Source: Perkinsus olseni (taxonomy: Eukaryota > Perkinsozoa > Perkinsida). Taken from it: a stretch of DNA of 64,000 nucleotides. A program made the translations under genes and the position numbers. This document shows positions 47,457-60,400 of the stretch, piece by piece (position 1 is the stretch's first letter; the number at the start of each line of letters is the position of its first letter). Location: assembly GCA_013115125.1 (NCBI GenBank), contig JABANN010000035.1:1-64000 (forward strand), written 5' to 3'. A model generated the notes under the pieces. The model was not told the origin of the DNA, made no database searches, and worked only from the letters and a program-made list of their open reading frames with translations.

Positions 47457-48120
47457 ATGGGAGTGTGCTCATCATCAGCCGCTTCCGAGCACCCTAAACG
47501 TCATGCTGGTGACTCTCCAGAATTCGAGGCTGCCCTAAAGGAGATGGTCAGCCAGTCAAAGGTCTTCACCAGTGTCGTCGTCTACGCACGAGGAGAACTC
47601 GACCTTCACTTCGCCCCCTCCTGTGAGCCCTCTGCACCTTGCCACTCGAACTCGGTCCGCAGGTGACTGTAAGGACCTTCCCACCCGACTGGACTCTGTG
47701 CCAGAGGCTGGTAAATCGCCATCACTGTGATCTCCCTGTCGGCGATGCCGTCCTAAGGTATCATCTTCAAGGGCTCCAACTCGAACCACTTGCTTGAGAT
47801 GACTGACGATGCTGGGCTAGTGTATCAGAGGACCGATACATATCGGTAGCAAGCCACAGTCGGACTCAAATCAAGGATCGAGAGGAGCCCAGGTTCTCGG
47901 TACCCCGGTTCCGTGCAGTATGCACTCTCAAGGGCCGCATCGAACCCAGTGACGTCCTCCAGTATTTATCGGGGAATCTCAAGATGAAAGTATTTACGCC
48001 CGACGGAAGCTTGAGGTGAGTGTGGGCTGAGGGCCTTCTTGTCGCAGAAAGCTCATAGCCCTCTATCGCTCCCAGCTTGTTTCACATATTCAACAGCAGG
48101 TCTCCTATCAGGTATCATGA
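47457..48120 (+). CDS. Unrecognised 148-residue protein with N-terminal MGVC
   Basis: Five exons (47457-47571, 47663-47710, 47758-47845, 47893-48015, 48048-48120) join in phase to 148 residues. The start MGVCSSSAASEHPKR has glycine 2, cysteine 4 and serine 6, the classic pattern for N-myristoylation plus palmitoylation, so membrane anchoring is likely. The body reads DSPEFEAALKEMVSQSKVFT, GIIFKGSNSNHLLEMTDDAG, LVYQRTDTYRFSVPRFRAVC and GRIEPSDVLQYLSGNLKMKV, with helical KLIALYRSQLVSHIQQQVSY at the end. Introns are 32-91 nt. I do not recognise the fold. The last exon ends at TGA 48118-48120, though a further exon is possible because GTATCA follows the SYQ codons. Confidence 0.68.
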
Positions 48121-49230
48121 TTTCGCAGTCTCTTTCTTCGATCGACTTCGACTACATTCGGACCCGAACGTTACGCGATTAGTGGTGCATGCTAACGAAA
48201 AGAAGCCGTCTAATGATCGTCCAGTGAAGATCCCGCCGTCTCCGCTGTGAATCGTATGCGTCCTTGAGTTCTCTCGCCGTACTGGTGACATCGCAGACTG
48301 TGATTCGCAGTGGGTCGTTCTCAGGACAGTGGGACGACACGGCGAGCGTGCGCGCGTGTGCATGATCAACTGTTCTCTTAGACGCTTCTCTGAGGATGGT
48401 TACTGGCAGCTCCTACTGTCTCCGAAGTATGTGGTATCACCCGAACTCGACAGGAGTGATACTGATACAAGGCTAATGTTCAATGAATACAGCAGAAACA
48501 AATACTACTAGCACTAGGGGACAAGTGGATTGTGTCCCTACACAATCACCGTATGGCAACTCAGTTCTGCACAGGAGAGTGAGCACCAACGAAGAGACGG
48601 TGGGGCGGTAGTCCGGTCAGGGCATGGGCTCTGTTCCGGTCGTGCGGTGTGTTTCTAATCCCTCGAAAGATTTCAGGGTCGATTGGTCTTGGAGACAGAT
48701 CGAGTGTGATGCTTGTTTCAACTTCATAAGCGCCACAATTCGGTTGAGGTGCTACACTCATGATAATGCTGATGTAACTGTGGTTAGCCCCGCCCTGGGA
48801 TGCGGGATAACTAACCCTTACGCGTGCGAGACCTCGCCACCAATCAGTTGACGTCCAGCCGCATTCGTTTTTCCGAGTGATCGGTGGGTTTCAGTATGGC
48901 AAACGTTGAACGACGGTACCCGGGTAGCCTTTCGTGCGTGGAAATGAGCTTATGCTCTGGTAACATCTCGCTCGTCTTGGCATATCGATCGTGCTCAAAG
49001 TTTAACTTCCATCTTAGCGCCCCGAAGTGTTTATTATTCCTTTTTCCCCCTTTAGCCGACAAGCTGCATAGAATCAATGAGAGCCGTCGTTAAAGTGAGG
49101 CTGAGCTCTCTGACTAGAATGAAAAGGCTCAACTTCGGTGCTGAGCCGGTGGCTGATTTTACCCTGTCTTCCGCTATGACGCTAGGAAGGGTACAAGAAT
49201 TTGTGTCTGCTGCAGGGTATCTTTCCCACC
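48121..49230. other. Gap without a recognisable gene
   Basis: Several short frames occur on both strands without domain matches or a coherent exon chain. The end includes the leader of the following secreted-protein gene, with a GTATCTT string at 49218-49224. Confidence 0.5.
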
Positions 49231-50459
49231 ATGCTTATTGCTGTCGTTAATTGTATTCTGATCGCATCGGTGATTGAGCCAGGATTGGCTCGCCGCCGCT
49301 CCGCTGTCCCGAGTCCAGCTATGAGGTCATTCGGACCATCTCCATATGCGGTTTCAGTCATCGGGCCTCGAGGGTTGAATACCCCGAAGACCGAAGTAGG
49401 CCACCTCAACGCTCCACGTGCTGTTATTTGCATTCTCAGCCGCAGAGGGACAGTCTCGACTTGGAAAGCCTACCGCCTCCCCCTCCTGAGCTGGCTGTTC
49501 CCCCTTCTGAACCTACTGATTCCTCCCCTGAACTTTTTGTACCTCCGTACCAATCACCGCTTTTTCGGAAGTTGAGGAAGTCCGAAGCAGGATTTTCCTT
49601 TCGCCCCCAGTCAGAGGTAGGTCACTCTCACCAATATCGCACTACTGCGGCTTTATTCAGACCTTCGATTCTAGTTCTGACGACGCGTTTACGGCTATGC
49701 AAGTGAGCATCCTCGCCGTCCTGCTGGCCGTATCCTTTGTGTCATCAGGAAGACATTGTGTTATTGAAGCAACGCGTCGATATCTTGGAGAGGCAGTCCT
49801 ATGTAGGCTCTCGGCCCCGGTGAGTTTTGTTTTAGCACTCTCACGACATGCGGAAGGTACATGCTGAGATCCAAGCTACCGCCGATAATGAGTGTGTTCG
49901 GGAAGCTGGCCCATGGGACTTCCACGTTGCTATGAAAAAAGATCATGATAAGTTCTGCTTCGAATTGCATCATCCCGCCGAGCAGAAAGTCGCTATCGAG
50001 TAAGTGACGGTAGAAATCTATCATCTCTGTTCACAAATGCCGCTCAGGTCCAAATGCAGCAACAAAACTGGCGATTTCCTTGCGGTTACTGTCGGGAATG
50101 AAAATGTTAAAGAGAAGAAGGATGTTCACAAGGCCAAGGAGCACTTCAAAACTCTAGATCCCCTCCATCACCTTTCTGTTAAAGAGATCGCTGAAGTGAA
50201 ATCCCTGTTTCCGATCCCTAAAGGCGACCACCACCGGTGCGCGGCTCTGTTCGACTTCATGGCTATTCGCCCACCGAGAGGCGTGGCGAAGGGTTATGAC
50301 TGGATTAGGGACTATTACTTTGAGAGAGCTCAAGATGGAGGCGATTTGATTGCTGGTTGGAATGCCAGGCACGGCACGCTCCGTAGAAGGAAGAGCACAC
50401 TTCGCAGGAAACCGTCGCAAGTTGGAAAACGTAAGCCGAAGAAAGAAGAACCCAAATAG
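49231..50459 (+). CDS. Secreted 330-residue protein, lineage-specific
   Basis: Six exons (49231-49395, 49440-49616, 49661-49702, 49749-49802, 49857-49999, 50048-50459) join in phase to 330 residues. MLIAVVNCILIASVIEPGLA is a clear signal peptide. A proline-rich acidic segment (LESLPPPPPELAVPPSEPTD) is followed by a short coiled coil (EDIVLLKQRVDILERQ) and a globular C-terminal domain. That domain includes WDFHVAMKKDHDKFCFELHH, KTGDFLAVTVGNENVKEKKD, HHLSVKEIAEVKSLFPIPKG and GVAKGYDWIRDYYFERAQDG. The end is strongly basic (TLRRRKSTLRRKPSQVGKRK). Introns are 44-54 nt. The function is unknown. The secreted start and a basic, possibly anionic-surface-binding tail are what can be seen. Confidence 0.85.
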
Positions 50460-51413
50460 TAATCCTATTTATAATCATGATGTGTGTATGCTGTTAGATG
50501 TTCCAATCAATAATTTACTGCTAGTCATGAGTTACCAGTTATCACAACAACCCGGTGCATCCTATCACTCGTTCGGGCCCGTCCCAGAGACGCGTCCCAG
50601 CACGACCAGCCGATACGAGTAGGGCCTAGTCACAGGCATATCCGATGCTCAGGGACTGAGCAGATCTGCTCTCTCGCGGAGGTCGTTGGTCATCTAGCGA
50701 TGGCGATGACGAAAGGGAATCATTGACGGAAAGCAGGCAGAGTGCCTGCAAACGTGGACCAGTACGTGCCTCTGATGAAGAAGGATATTTTGTGGGACGA
50801 AAGTGCACGGAGACGTGCTTCGCTAGCCGGGTAGCTTTTGTCGAGGAGGAATTGGTTGGATCCCAGGCAGCACGATTCAACTGTAACACCGCTCGCCTTG
50901 TGAAGGGTAACTCTGAGGGCGAGTCTATCGCCGAGGCCTGTATGAGTTTGAAGTCCAACGACGACAGTACGGTTTGGAATGAGGGATGTGTGTTTGTTTG
51001 TAGATCCTCGGTAATCTACGAAGCCTTGCTGTCTTATTTTCCTCGATACCCAGCCGGAGACTTCCAACTCTAAACATTCAGTTCTCGGCGAGCTTTCATC
51101 CACACCGGAGTGGATCCACACTCTTAGCGACTTTTCGTGAACCACCACCCTTGCGTTTCTCCCCGTTCCATCAGAGGCAATACGTCACGTGAATTATTCA
51201 CCCTCTGGGTAGTCTCAAAGGACCCAACCTTAACAACTTAACTTTACCGTGCAGCGCACTCATATGGCAGTTGCTGTTCGAGCAGTCGTTCACTAGGGAG
51301 TGGTTCATCGCTTTTGGAAAGGATTCCGAGTGTTACCCAGTTCATGCAGGGTTCAGCGAAGAGGCTCATAGACTGTATCACGCAACAACCTGCAAACTGA
51401 AGTTCAAGCTGTA
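50460..51413. other. Gap with one cysteine-bearing open frame
   Basis: A + frame at 50723-51073 reads EEGYFVGRKCTETCFASRVA, NCNTARLVKGNSEGESIAEA and ends PRYPAGDFQL. Its five or more cysteines would suit a secreted protein, but there is no signal peptide and no clear exon chain upstream. The opposite strand is also open here, so the coding strand is undecided. Confidence 0.3.
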
Positions 51414-54400
51414 TCATATGCTGGACGTGGATGATGATGATGATGAATTATTCAATTTCCATACACGGAATGAGCGGTCGTGAGAAACTGTGACGAACAT
51501 CCCCTCAGCCGACGGGCAAGAAGTCACACCGGCGATGGGCCCCTGACCATCGGAGACACTGTCACTCGCGGTACAGGCAACAGACTCACATTGGAATGCC
51601 GAGACGCGTACTCCCGCTGCAGCGAGGTGCCACGAAGGCTCCACACCTTCACTATGCCATCACGACCAGTTGACACAAGTCGGGAGTCTCGAGGGCCCTG
51701 GCAAGGACACTTATCAGCAGACTTGGTGATGATCCAACTCACCCGGACGAGGCTCAGGGCGGTGATCCAATCGTTGTGAGCTTGAACGCTGGCTAGGCAC
51801 TGTCGACTGCTCATCCGCATACTCACGTCCTGTTGGCCAGATATCGATGCTGGTACCTGGGCTTTGCACGATACCTTTTTCGATGGAGCATGATTGAGAT
51901 CGTCACCTCCCAAAGTTTGATGAATTTATCGCGGGAGCCGCTCACGAAATGAGACGGCCCCCACGGTTGTAGCGAGGAAACGGCGTCGAAGTGTGGGGGT
52001 TGGAAACTGAGCACTGGAAGGAGGAGACCTTCGGTCAGCTCGCCTACACTTGGCCCGTCGGAGTCCTAGTCGGGTCGGTCCACATGCGTATCTGATCAGC
52101 TCGGGCTATGATCACCGAGCGACCCCTGCTGCTGCTGCTGCTGCTGCTGCTGCTTCTAACTGTCTTCTCTCTTCCCCCAGCGAAGAGCTTAGAGTCCTCA
52201 GATGCGGCCACGGCGAAGAGGTCCATGTGCCCACTGGAAAGCTTCACGGGCTGCGGCACAGCCTCCGATGCCCTAACAAGCACACCTTCACCGTCGAACG
52301 TCGTCAACCCTGACCTACGTGGACTCCCGCTTGGTGCCCCGATCGAGCTCCTCAAAGCTTCGTAAATCATACAACTTGAGTCCTGTGGCGGCGATGGCCA
52401 CATGACCAGCTCCCCCGCTAGGCCTGCTCGAGAGTGTCAGCTACTGCGACAAGGGCACGCAGGAGATGACAACACTACACGAGAGCGACTTGGCTGATGT
52501 CCTTGTTCTCTCCCGTCACAACCGTGGCGACGCAGCAGCTGTGGGAAGGACATCCTGTAGTAAACCGATTTAATTCGCAGACAGGATGGGGTACCGCACT
52601 TTTGTCAATTATCTTAACATTATTGGCCACGGCTGCAGCCACGAGGTTCCCGTCAACAGCACACATACTCCTCACAATAACGTTCTGTCCTCCAGCTGGT
52701 ATGGGGACCGATTTAATCTGCCCAAGTGATGAGGTCCATTGCCCTCTTCGACGCAGTTTACTTGTGTTGGTCGGGCGCCAAGATCCCAAACCCGGATGTT
52801 CCCCATGCTTCCCGTCCACAGATGGAGGCTCGGCCCTTCAGTAAGGCAGCAGCTCGTGAGGAAGTAGTCGTGGGCGTCTCGTTCTCGATGAGTGCAACAC
52901 CAACTACAACACCCCAGCCGGGTTCGAATCCCACGGACTGTATATTTTCAATCGACTTTCCCCCCCCCTACGGCGCATTGGCATCATCAGCTCCCCAGAG
53001 CACCTCTCGGTCACCCAAACGAAGGTCTGCCACCGAGCCTGCGCACCAACAACTTCTCAAATCCCTCTACGCTGGTCCGCACCTTTCCGACTGAACTCGA
53101 ATGGTCTATCCACATTCTTCCGATCCCCTTCGTTCTCATTCTCGGTACTCCACTTACGGATGGGCTGCGAGCCTACAGACAGCAGATCGATCACCTTCCC
53201 GAGACGGAGCAGCACCTACGCTTGTAGTCCGCGGACTCTGTCGTTCGAGTTACTTGAGCTAGCCGTGCCCTCTTAGTCGCCTTCAGTGACCCTGCACGTT
53301 CAACCTACGCAAATCGCCTTGCGGGTTGTCTCCGCCACGGGCGACTCACCGATGATGACGAATGGCCTCGTTCTCTCTGAAGAAGTTCTCTCTCTTCTTC
53401 TGCCGTCATCAACTTCCGTCTCAGACTGACATTGATGTCCTCGAGCTCTTCGATGCGGTCCTGCAGCGCCTTGATGTGCTCCGATCGTGTGCGTGACAAC
53501 AGGGCTTCCTGGTACACTGTCTGGGACCTGGTGGCAGACCTAGCTGCTGGAGAGCAGAGCTGCTGCCTGCTAGCCCCCTACTGGAGTTCGAGAACCTCCT
53601 GACTCTCGATGTCATCCACTAGAGAATGCCTCATCCCCTTCCTTCTAAGGGGCATAAACGAAAGGCTGTCGTTGATGCTTGGAGACACGGGTGAGGTTGT
53701 GAAGGCCTGATCGGAACCAGTCTGCAGACGAGTGTGGTATCCAAGGTCGAAGCTGCCATGCCACGGACAGCTAAGATATCGACTGGGCCGAGCCTACCTG
53801 CGGTGCGTCTTCACCAACAGGAGGGGTGTCTTTATTCATGATTGGTATCTCCGAGACCTGAGAGCCCCACTGCCCCTCCGGCAACCAAAGACCCCACCTC
53901 CGTCCGTCCAGGCGTCAATTGCCTTCCCATCTCCCGACACGGTCCGCTGGCTGGAGCTGGTGAGCCTTCTCGGGAGACATCAGACGACCGTACTCCACTA
54001 CGACGACGATGGGTGACTGAGAATAGAAGGCCGCTCCCAGATTGCTACATACAGGCTGAGGAACGACGCAGATTGCAAGCAGCCAGGAAACAGATGGAAA
54101 GACCCACACAATCAACCATGTGCTTACGAGGGGTCGAGGCCTCCACCAGTTGCTTAGAAATCATTGCAAGGTCGGATATCTTTCTCTTTGAGGTGAGCTC
54201 GGATACCCTCCTGGAGAAGTCGTTCCTCAGGAGAGCCATCTTAGAGGCCTGCTCGGCTAGCTGGGATTCCTTCCTGGCGCATTGGTCGCGCAACTCCGTC
54301 AGACGGCTCTCGAGGCTTCCGATCTGCTTGCGGGCTGACAAGGAGCTTTGCCGCCACCAGAATTTCGTGGCGCGCGACGTGAGTGACCATCAATGTACAT

Positions 54401-57400
54401 CACCACAACAACAGGCCTTTAACATAGTCGAGCAAGGGAGCCGGTTATCAATTCTGTCTTCTGGTTATCAATGTGCGGGCCATGCGAGAATAATCAGTAA
54501 AGTTATACGGACCAGAGAGTCGTGAAGGAGGGCCGCAGCCTCACCAGCAAGGAGCTCCTCCCAGAAGACTCTCGCCATGGCGTCAAGGTTAGAGGAAACC
54601 ACCGACAGCACCTACACAAAGTCCTCTAGCGGAGCGAAGCACGAAACTATCCACCTCCTTCAGGCTATCCCCCGGCTGAGTTATTCGATTGGAAGGGTCA
54701 GTGAGCTGAGGTGGGATAGTTGTTCCTCATCGCCGACTAGGTGAGACGGCAAGACCCACCTCGATGTACCGCTTCTGCATCACCGACCATTGAGCCGACA
54801 TCGAGTCAAGATTCTCCTGGGCGTCCAAGAGCTCAGCCTAATGAGTCAGCAGCTGGGCAATTTCGTGGCGCGCGACATACATGGTATCGTTCCCGCGATT
54901 TCCTTCTGTTCTTCAACCCCTCAGTGTCGTCCAGCTTGGCCTCGAGCTCAAGAATGTATCGTCTACTCCAACATCGTTCCTCTCAGACAGCTTCGCTCCG
55001 CCCTCGTTGGCCTACCTCTGCGAATCCAGCCTTTTTTCAAGGTCATCCAACTCCTCCGACAGCTTCTCCGCCTGCCACGCCGCAGCAGGAGCAGCCGATA
55101 GCTACGCGCTTCACCGTCGCTGCCAACCTACTATCTCAGCGGTGCCATCGCGAGCCATCTGCCGGTCTATCATGTCGCGAAGCCAGATCTTGATACTGCT
55201 CGGCTCAGTTCCCGGCACCCCATCCCTCCGTGCTCGAGATCGCTGCTGCTTGGCCCTCGCAGCAGGGCCGAGGGATTTCTTCCGAGAGTCGACTCCTGAG
55301 CCGTTGGAAGGCGGATCAGATCGCCATTGCAGGCCCTTATACCGCAAATCCACCAAATCACGCGATGCCGAGATTCTGGCCCCAAACCACTACTATCTAC
55401 AGCGGTTCAATCTCAGGTAAGCTACTGAGAAGATCAATATTGATGCCCAGACTTCGAAGGAGCGTGGGACTATAGAGAAGTCTTACGACCACCCAGGTTC
55501 ATGCATGGCCACCGTGAGTGTCATCCGTGCCCGGGGGTTCCTCCGAAAGCGTTCACCGTCAAAGGAAGGGAATCACCTCTGCTACCATGACCACGCTCAA
55601 CGAGGACCTACGTCGTTTTTGAGCCTCCTTCAGTGCGTTCAGTTGCTTCAACAGCGTCTCGTTGCGGACCGTGAGTGTAGCAAGAGTCTTCTTGGTAGAC
55701 TGATCGGCAATAACCCATCCTCCCCAGCCGCTGCTGGACCAAAACCACGTCTGCGTCCTTTCTAGCCTCCAACGTCTTCTTCGCCTGGACTCTCTTCAAC
55801 TGATTTATCACTCTGTCACGATCTTGGAGAATTTTTCGGTGTGCCTGAGAGCAAGCAAATCACACCAACCCAACCTCGCAGCACCCGCAGGGGAACGTTG
55901 CGCCGATTCAGCTGATTCAGACACGCATGAAGCGAAAGCAAAGGTTTCCCTCTAGTGTGGGAGAGGGTTTGGATGAGGAATGGAATGACCAGTCGTCACC
56001 CCCTCAATGGAGCAGCAAACACAAACCATACCGACCGACCTCGTCGTGCTCCTTCCTCTGTCGTTGTATACGGACCTTCTCCGCCTTGGCCACCGACAGC
56101 TCCTTCTCCAGCCGGGCAACCTTGCATCAGGTTCCTGCCTCACCGTCACAGCGCCCTCTGAGCCTACCTCCTGACCGCAGCGGTCCTTCGCCTTCTGTAT
56201 GCTGCTCAGCTCTCGACGCAGCTGCTGCATCTCCTTCTGCTGTTGATCCAACAGCCTCTGGTTGTCCCTCTGCCTGAGAAGATTACACTCGACGAACCTC
56301 AGAAAAACTTCGCTCCGCTGTCACTTTCTTTCAAGCAACTCCGTCATTTTCCTGTCACTCTTCTTGGCGTTAATCTGGGCAGCCAATTCCTAAATTCGGC
56401 CAATCGTGAGCGGAGCGAAGCAGTTCCCCCCGACCTCCTTCTCCTTGTTAGCCTTGGCCACCATATCCTCATACATCCTAATTTTCTCAAGATACGCCTG
56501 CTGCATGGCCGCGTGGGAGTCGTGCTCACTACGCAGGCCCTGCAAGTGCCGCTCCTGCGCCGCGATACTGAAAGGAGGAAACCAGCTGCAGTCGTACACG
56601 TGTCGCCCGGCAGACGAAGAACCGAAGAACGGAGTTCGGTCACGATACCTATTTTTGAGCCCATCGTCATCGTCATGGCCCTGGCTGTCCTCGGCACCCT
56701 TGTCCATCCAACTGCTGGTAGCGTGCAACAATGCTTCTACGGCCCCCGCCAGGTCCTCGGCCTCCCCCTGACAGAAGTAACAGCGGCAGCTCTGGAGAGA
56801 CCATCACCACCAATAACCGGAGCAAGCCCCAGACCTCTCAGCATGTATTTCGTGGCGCGCAGTTCGAAGCTCGTACTCCGAACCAAGGACGAAGCCAGAA
56901 GCACTGTACCCACCTCTCCGCCCTCCTCCTGCTGCTGCTCGGCCACTGCGCCGATGAGGTCCGAGAGATTACTCTCATCGAGCTCCAAGTGCTGAGTAAT
57001 TCTATAACCCCACCCCCAGGAAGGATGGTCCCACCTTTGCCAGTCGATCGGTAGTGTCTTGCCCAGCACTGCTAGTGGACGCCGTGTCACCAGCGGTCGA
57101 GGAGGTGTCTAGGCCTGTCTCCTCCGGTGGAGCCTGAGATCATGGCCGAGGACTATGTGAACCTCCGCTTCCCAGATTTTCTAGTCAATAGTTTCACTGC
57201 TATCACTAGACATCAATAAGGCAAACTTAAAACCCTAAGACCGACAGAGCTCGCCTCGAGCCCAAAGTTTAACGCGATGGCCGAGTACTCCGCGAGCCAC
57301 CGCTTCCCGGAGAGCTGAGGTCACTAGGAGAGCATAAAGGAACACTATACTAGATATCAATATGACAGCCGGGCTGTCACAGCCCTACCCTCGAATCCAC

Positions 57401-60400
57401 GGTCGAACGCGCGGCACCCTCCTCCCGTACCTCACTATCGCCTCCTCCTCGGAACCTGCTGATCTCACCATCCAAGTGCTTGTTCCGAGCCCACACCTTC
57501 GCCATCACCTCACGATACTCGGCCAGTTGGGCCTCGAGTGACGTGCACCTGCAATCCAGCGCCGCCCAACCCATGAAGGGCGAGCGGGCTTTGCCGCACT
57601 CACCGCTCCATCAGACGCTTGTTGTTCGCATCGGTACGCTGCGTCGTCGAGGACTTAGCCTCATCAATACAGCCCGGGTGACTGGACGGTGTCTCAAAGC
57701 CTTCCTCGGCCGGATCGATGCCCCGTTCGACGCACAGGCCATGAAGGCGAGCGTATCTTGCAAAGCGTGCGGACTCTTGTTGTAATACCCAGTGCCATGG
57801 TGCGCTTCATCGAAAAGCGAACTGCAAATCCAACTTCAGCTGATTAGCATGTCCTTATGATATTAGGAAGTTGCGGTACTCTCGAAAGGGCGTCACACGC
57901 AACTAATACTGGAAGTAGCAGAGGAAGGTCTCATTCTTAACGGCTTTCTCTTCGATCACCGTGTCGTCATAGAATAGTTTTTCCCACCGACGGATGAGCA
58001 TTCGCACTCGAGGGAGGAATCCTCATGTCTCCCTAGCCGGCCGCGCCCAACTTACTTCCGCTGCCATTGCTCAAGTTCAATCCTAATACCCTCAGCACCC
58101 TCACCAGGACCCAAGCCCATGAACCGAAGCTTCTCCTCCGTTAAATCTCGAATCTGCACTTATCGACTGGACTAGCCCTTCCACCTCTCATCCTCTTACC
58201 TGCTGCCTCAACTCCATCACCAACTTCTTCGTAGGGTCCGTGTTAACCACTGGACGATTGGTGATGCACCGAGCACGACTGGCGTATCTTAGGTTGACCC
58301 CAGTAAGATACGGAACTGCACTCAAGCAGCTGACTTGATCGTGTTGTAGGTCTCGGCAAAGTCCGCTGCTGCCGGAGACACGCAGGCGATCATCACCGTA
58401 CGAGAGTTCCCGCCGAGCGAATCCTGATTGGTCCAAAAGACGAGTCCGTTCCATTAGCGAAGTGGCTTGCCAAGACGACAACACCTTCAAGTGAACCACA
58501 CGGGAGCCTAATTTCCTGGTCGTGCGAGAAGTGGCAGCAGCCGATAATCAATCGCGGTTGAGACACACCGCAGCCGGACGACGCATCAGTCAGTAGAGAT
58601 AGTCAACCAACATCGTTGAACCAAACAAATGGGAAAACATCGAATCCCATGTACATAGCGAGGACAGCTTTCCCGCGCGCCACGAAATTGCTGATCGACT
58701 CAGATAACCCTTACCTGTAATATTCTAGTCAATTTACTGTCCCTATAGGGTATCTAAAGTGCTAAGCCATAGTAAGGTGTTCTCCAAACCACTTGCCCTA
58801 CGTGAGACTGACCCGACGCGGCTGAGCCTCCTGTCGAGTCGGTCGCGTTGAATGCTGCCCCGGCAGTGGTGGTGCTGCTGCTGCCCCCCTCCATAGCCGA
58901 GCTCAAGGCGCAGATAACGTTACCCAGAGCCAACAGACCGCTGAAAAAGTGGAGGGGAAGAGGGTATGTCACAGGTGATGGCAGTTTCTTATGAGACTAG
59001 TTTCGACCTAAGATTCCCTTCAGCTGCGATGGGGACGATAGTCGTAGGCCAAAATACCGCAAAAATGCAGGAATCGCTTAGAACCCCAAAAGGCCACCGA
59101 GAAGAACGCCTCATTGCTGATCTTGATATCGATAGCCCTGGACGTTCCCAACGCTATGAACAGCCACACGAACATCTCCATTCGGGCAAGGCATTCCCCT
59201 TGGTGATGTTGCGCCGCAAACTCCGCCCCCTCACCTGTTGATGTGTATCCCCTCCCTCATCCGGTTGCCAGTCGCCATTGTCCGCTTTATTCGCTCACTA
59301 CCGGCGAGGTCAACGAAATGGAACTTCGCCACCCGATACGAGCACTCCCCCGCAGGAGCGCCATCATCGCTGCCTGGGGGATCGGAGTGGGCTGAGGGGA
59401 GAGCAACTCTGAAGGAAATCTCGGAGCTCCTGTGCCCCGGCTACTTGAGGACAAGGAGATCCACGTGACGATTTTTACAGAGATATGCTCCTCGCGGACT
59501 AGCTGTATTACTCCGTTCGAAAATGCAGCGAAGCTGCGTGAGGGATGGTCGGTAGCATTTTATGCTACTTTTACGTTGATAACGATTCTACGTTCAGATG
59601 TACTGTGATGATACTGCCGCAAATGGGTGGCCATCTCTATTAGAAATTGATACCTTCCCATTGAAGGCCGCCACCCTGCGAGCTGCACAACGACTGCTCC
59701 GAGTGATCCAACCGTCTTAAGTCTGTCCGCTTACTTCTAACAACCATGCCAATTGTGAAGATGGCATGGCTCCGAGACGATTGGCTGTTCATACCGGTGG
59801 AAGCCGTCCTAAAAGCAACCCCAGTAGCATGCAACCACATCACCCACTCGATCGCTTCCAGTGGTTGTCTTTAAACTTTAAAGGTCGAAAGTTCCATATT
59901 TTTCAATAGGAAAATTCGTGCTCTCTTCCTGTACTGAATTTTTAGCGTTTTCGGACTTTGAATTCTTCCGCTGCGAACGACTCGGGACGAAAAAAGTCCT
60001 ATCAGTTCCTTAAAGGTCCTATCCACAGCTTCCAAAATCCGCAAGACGCATTCGAACTCATCTACAAGGAGAGCAAAGCGCACGCCCTATAGCAGTGGCA
60101 TGGGCCTTCGATCTGGGGCCCTCCAAACAATAACGGCAAGTGTTGATGAGTTCAGGAGCAGTCCACTGAAGTCGCCTGCATGTTTTGCCGGTCCCCTTAC
60201 TGTCTAACTACAGAGCCCCGGTCGAGGCAAAGATGTAAGTCAGCTGCGCACTCCACTGGCTCTTCTGTACAGCCGATAACCTAAACAGCAATATGCTGGT
60301 ATGAAGAAGGTATATATCGATTATCGATTAATCGGGCGCGCGCGACTTACAATGATGTTCTTCGACGTTGGATCTTCTATGATACGAATCTTATCACTTG

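Noticed and set aside
56290-56320. A 27-nt intron in the kinesin coiled-coil region
   Set aside because: Extending to the next CTTCTCAG acceptor gives a 51-nt intron and an in-phase coiled-coil exon.
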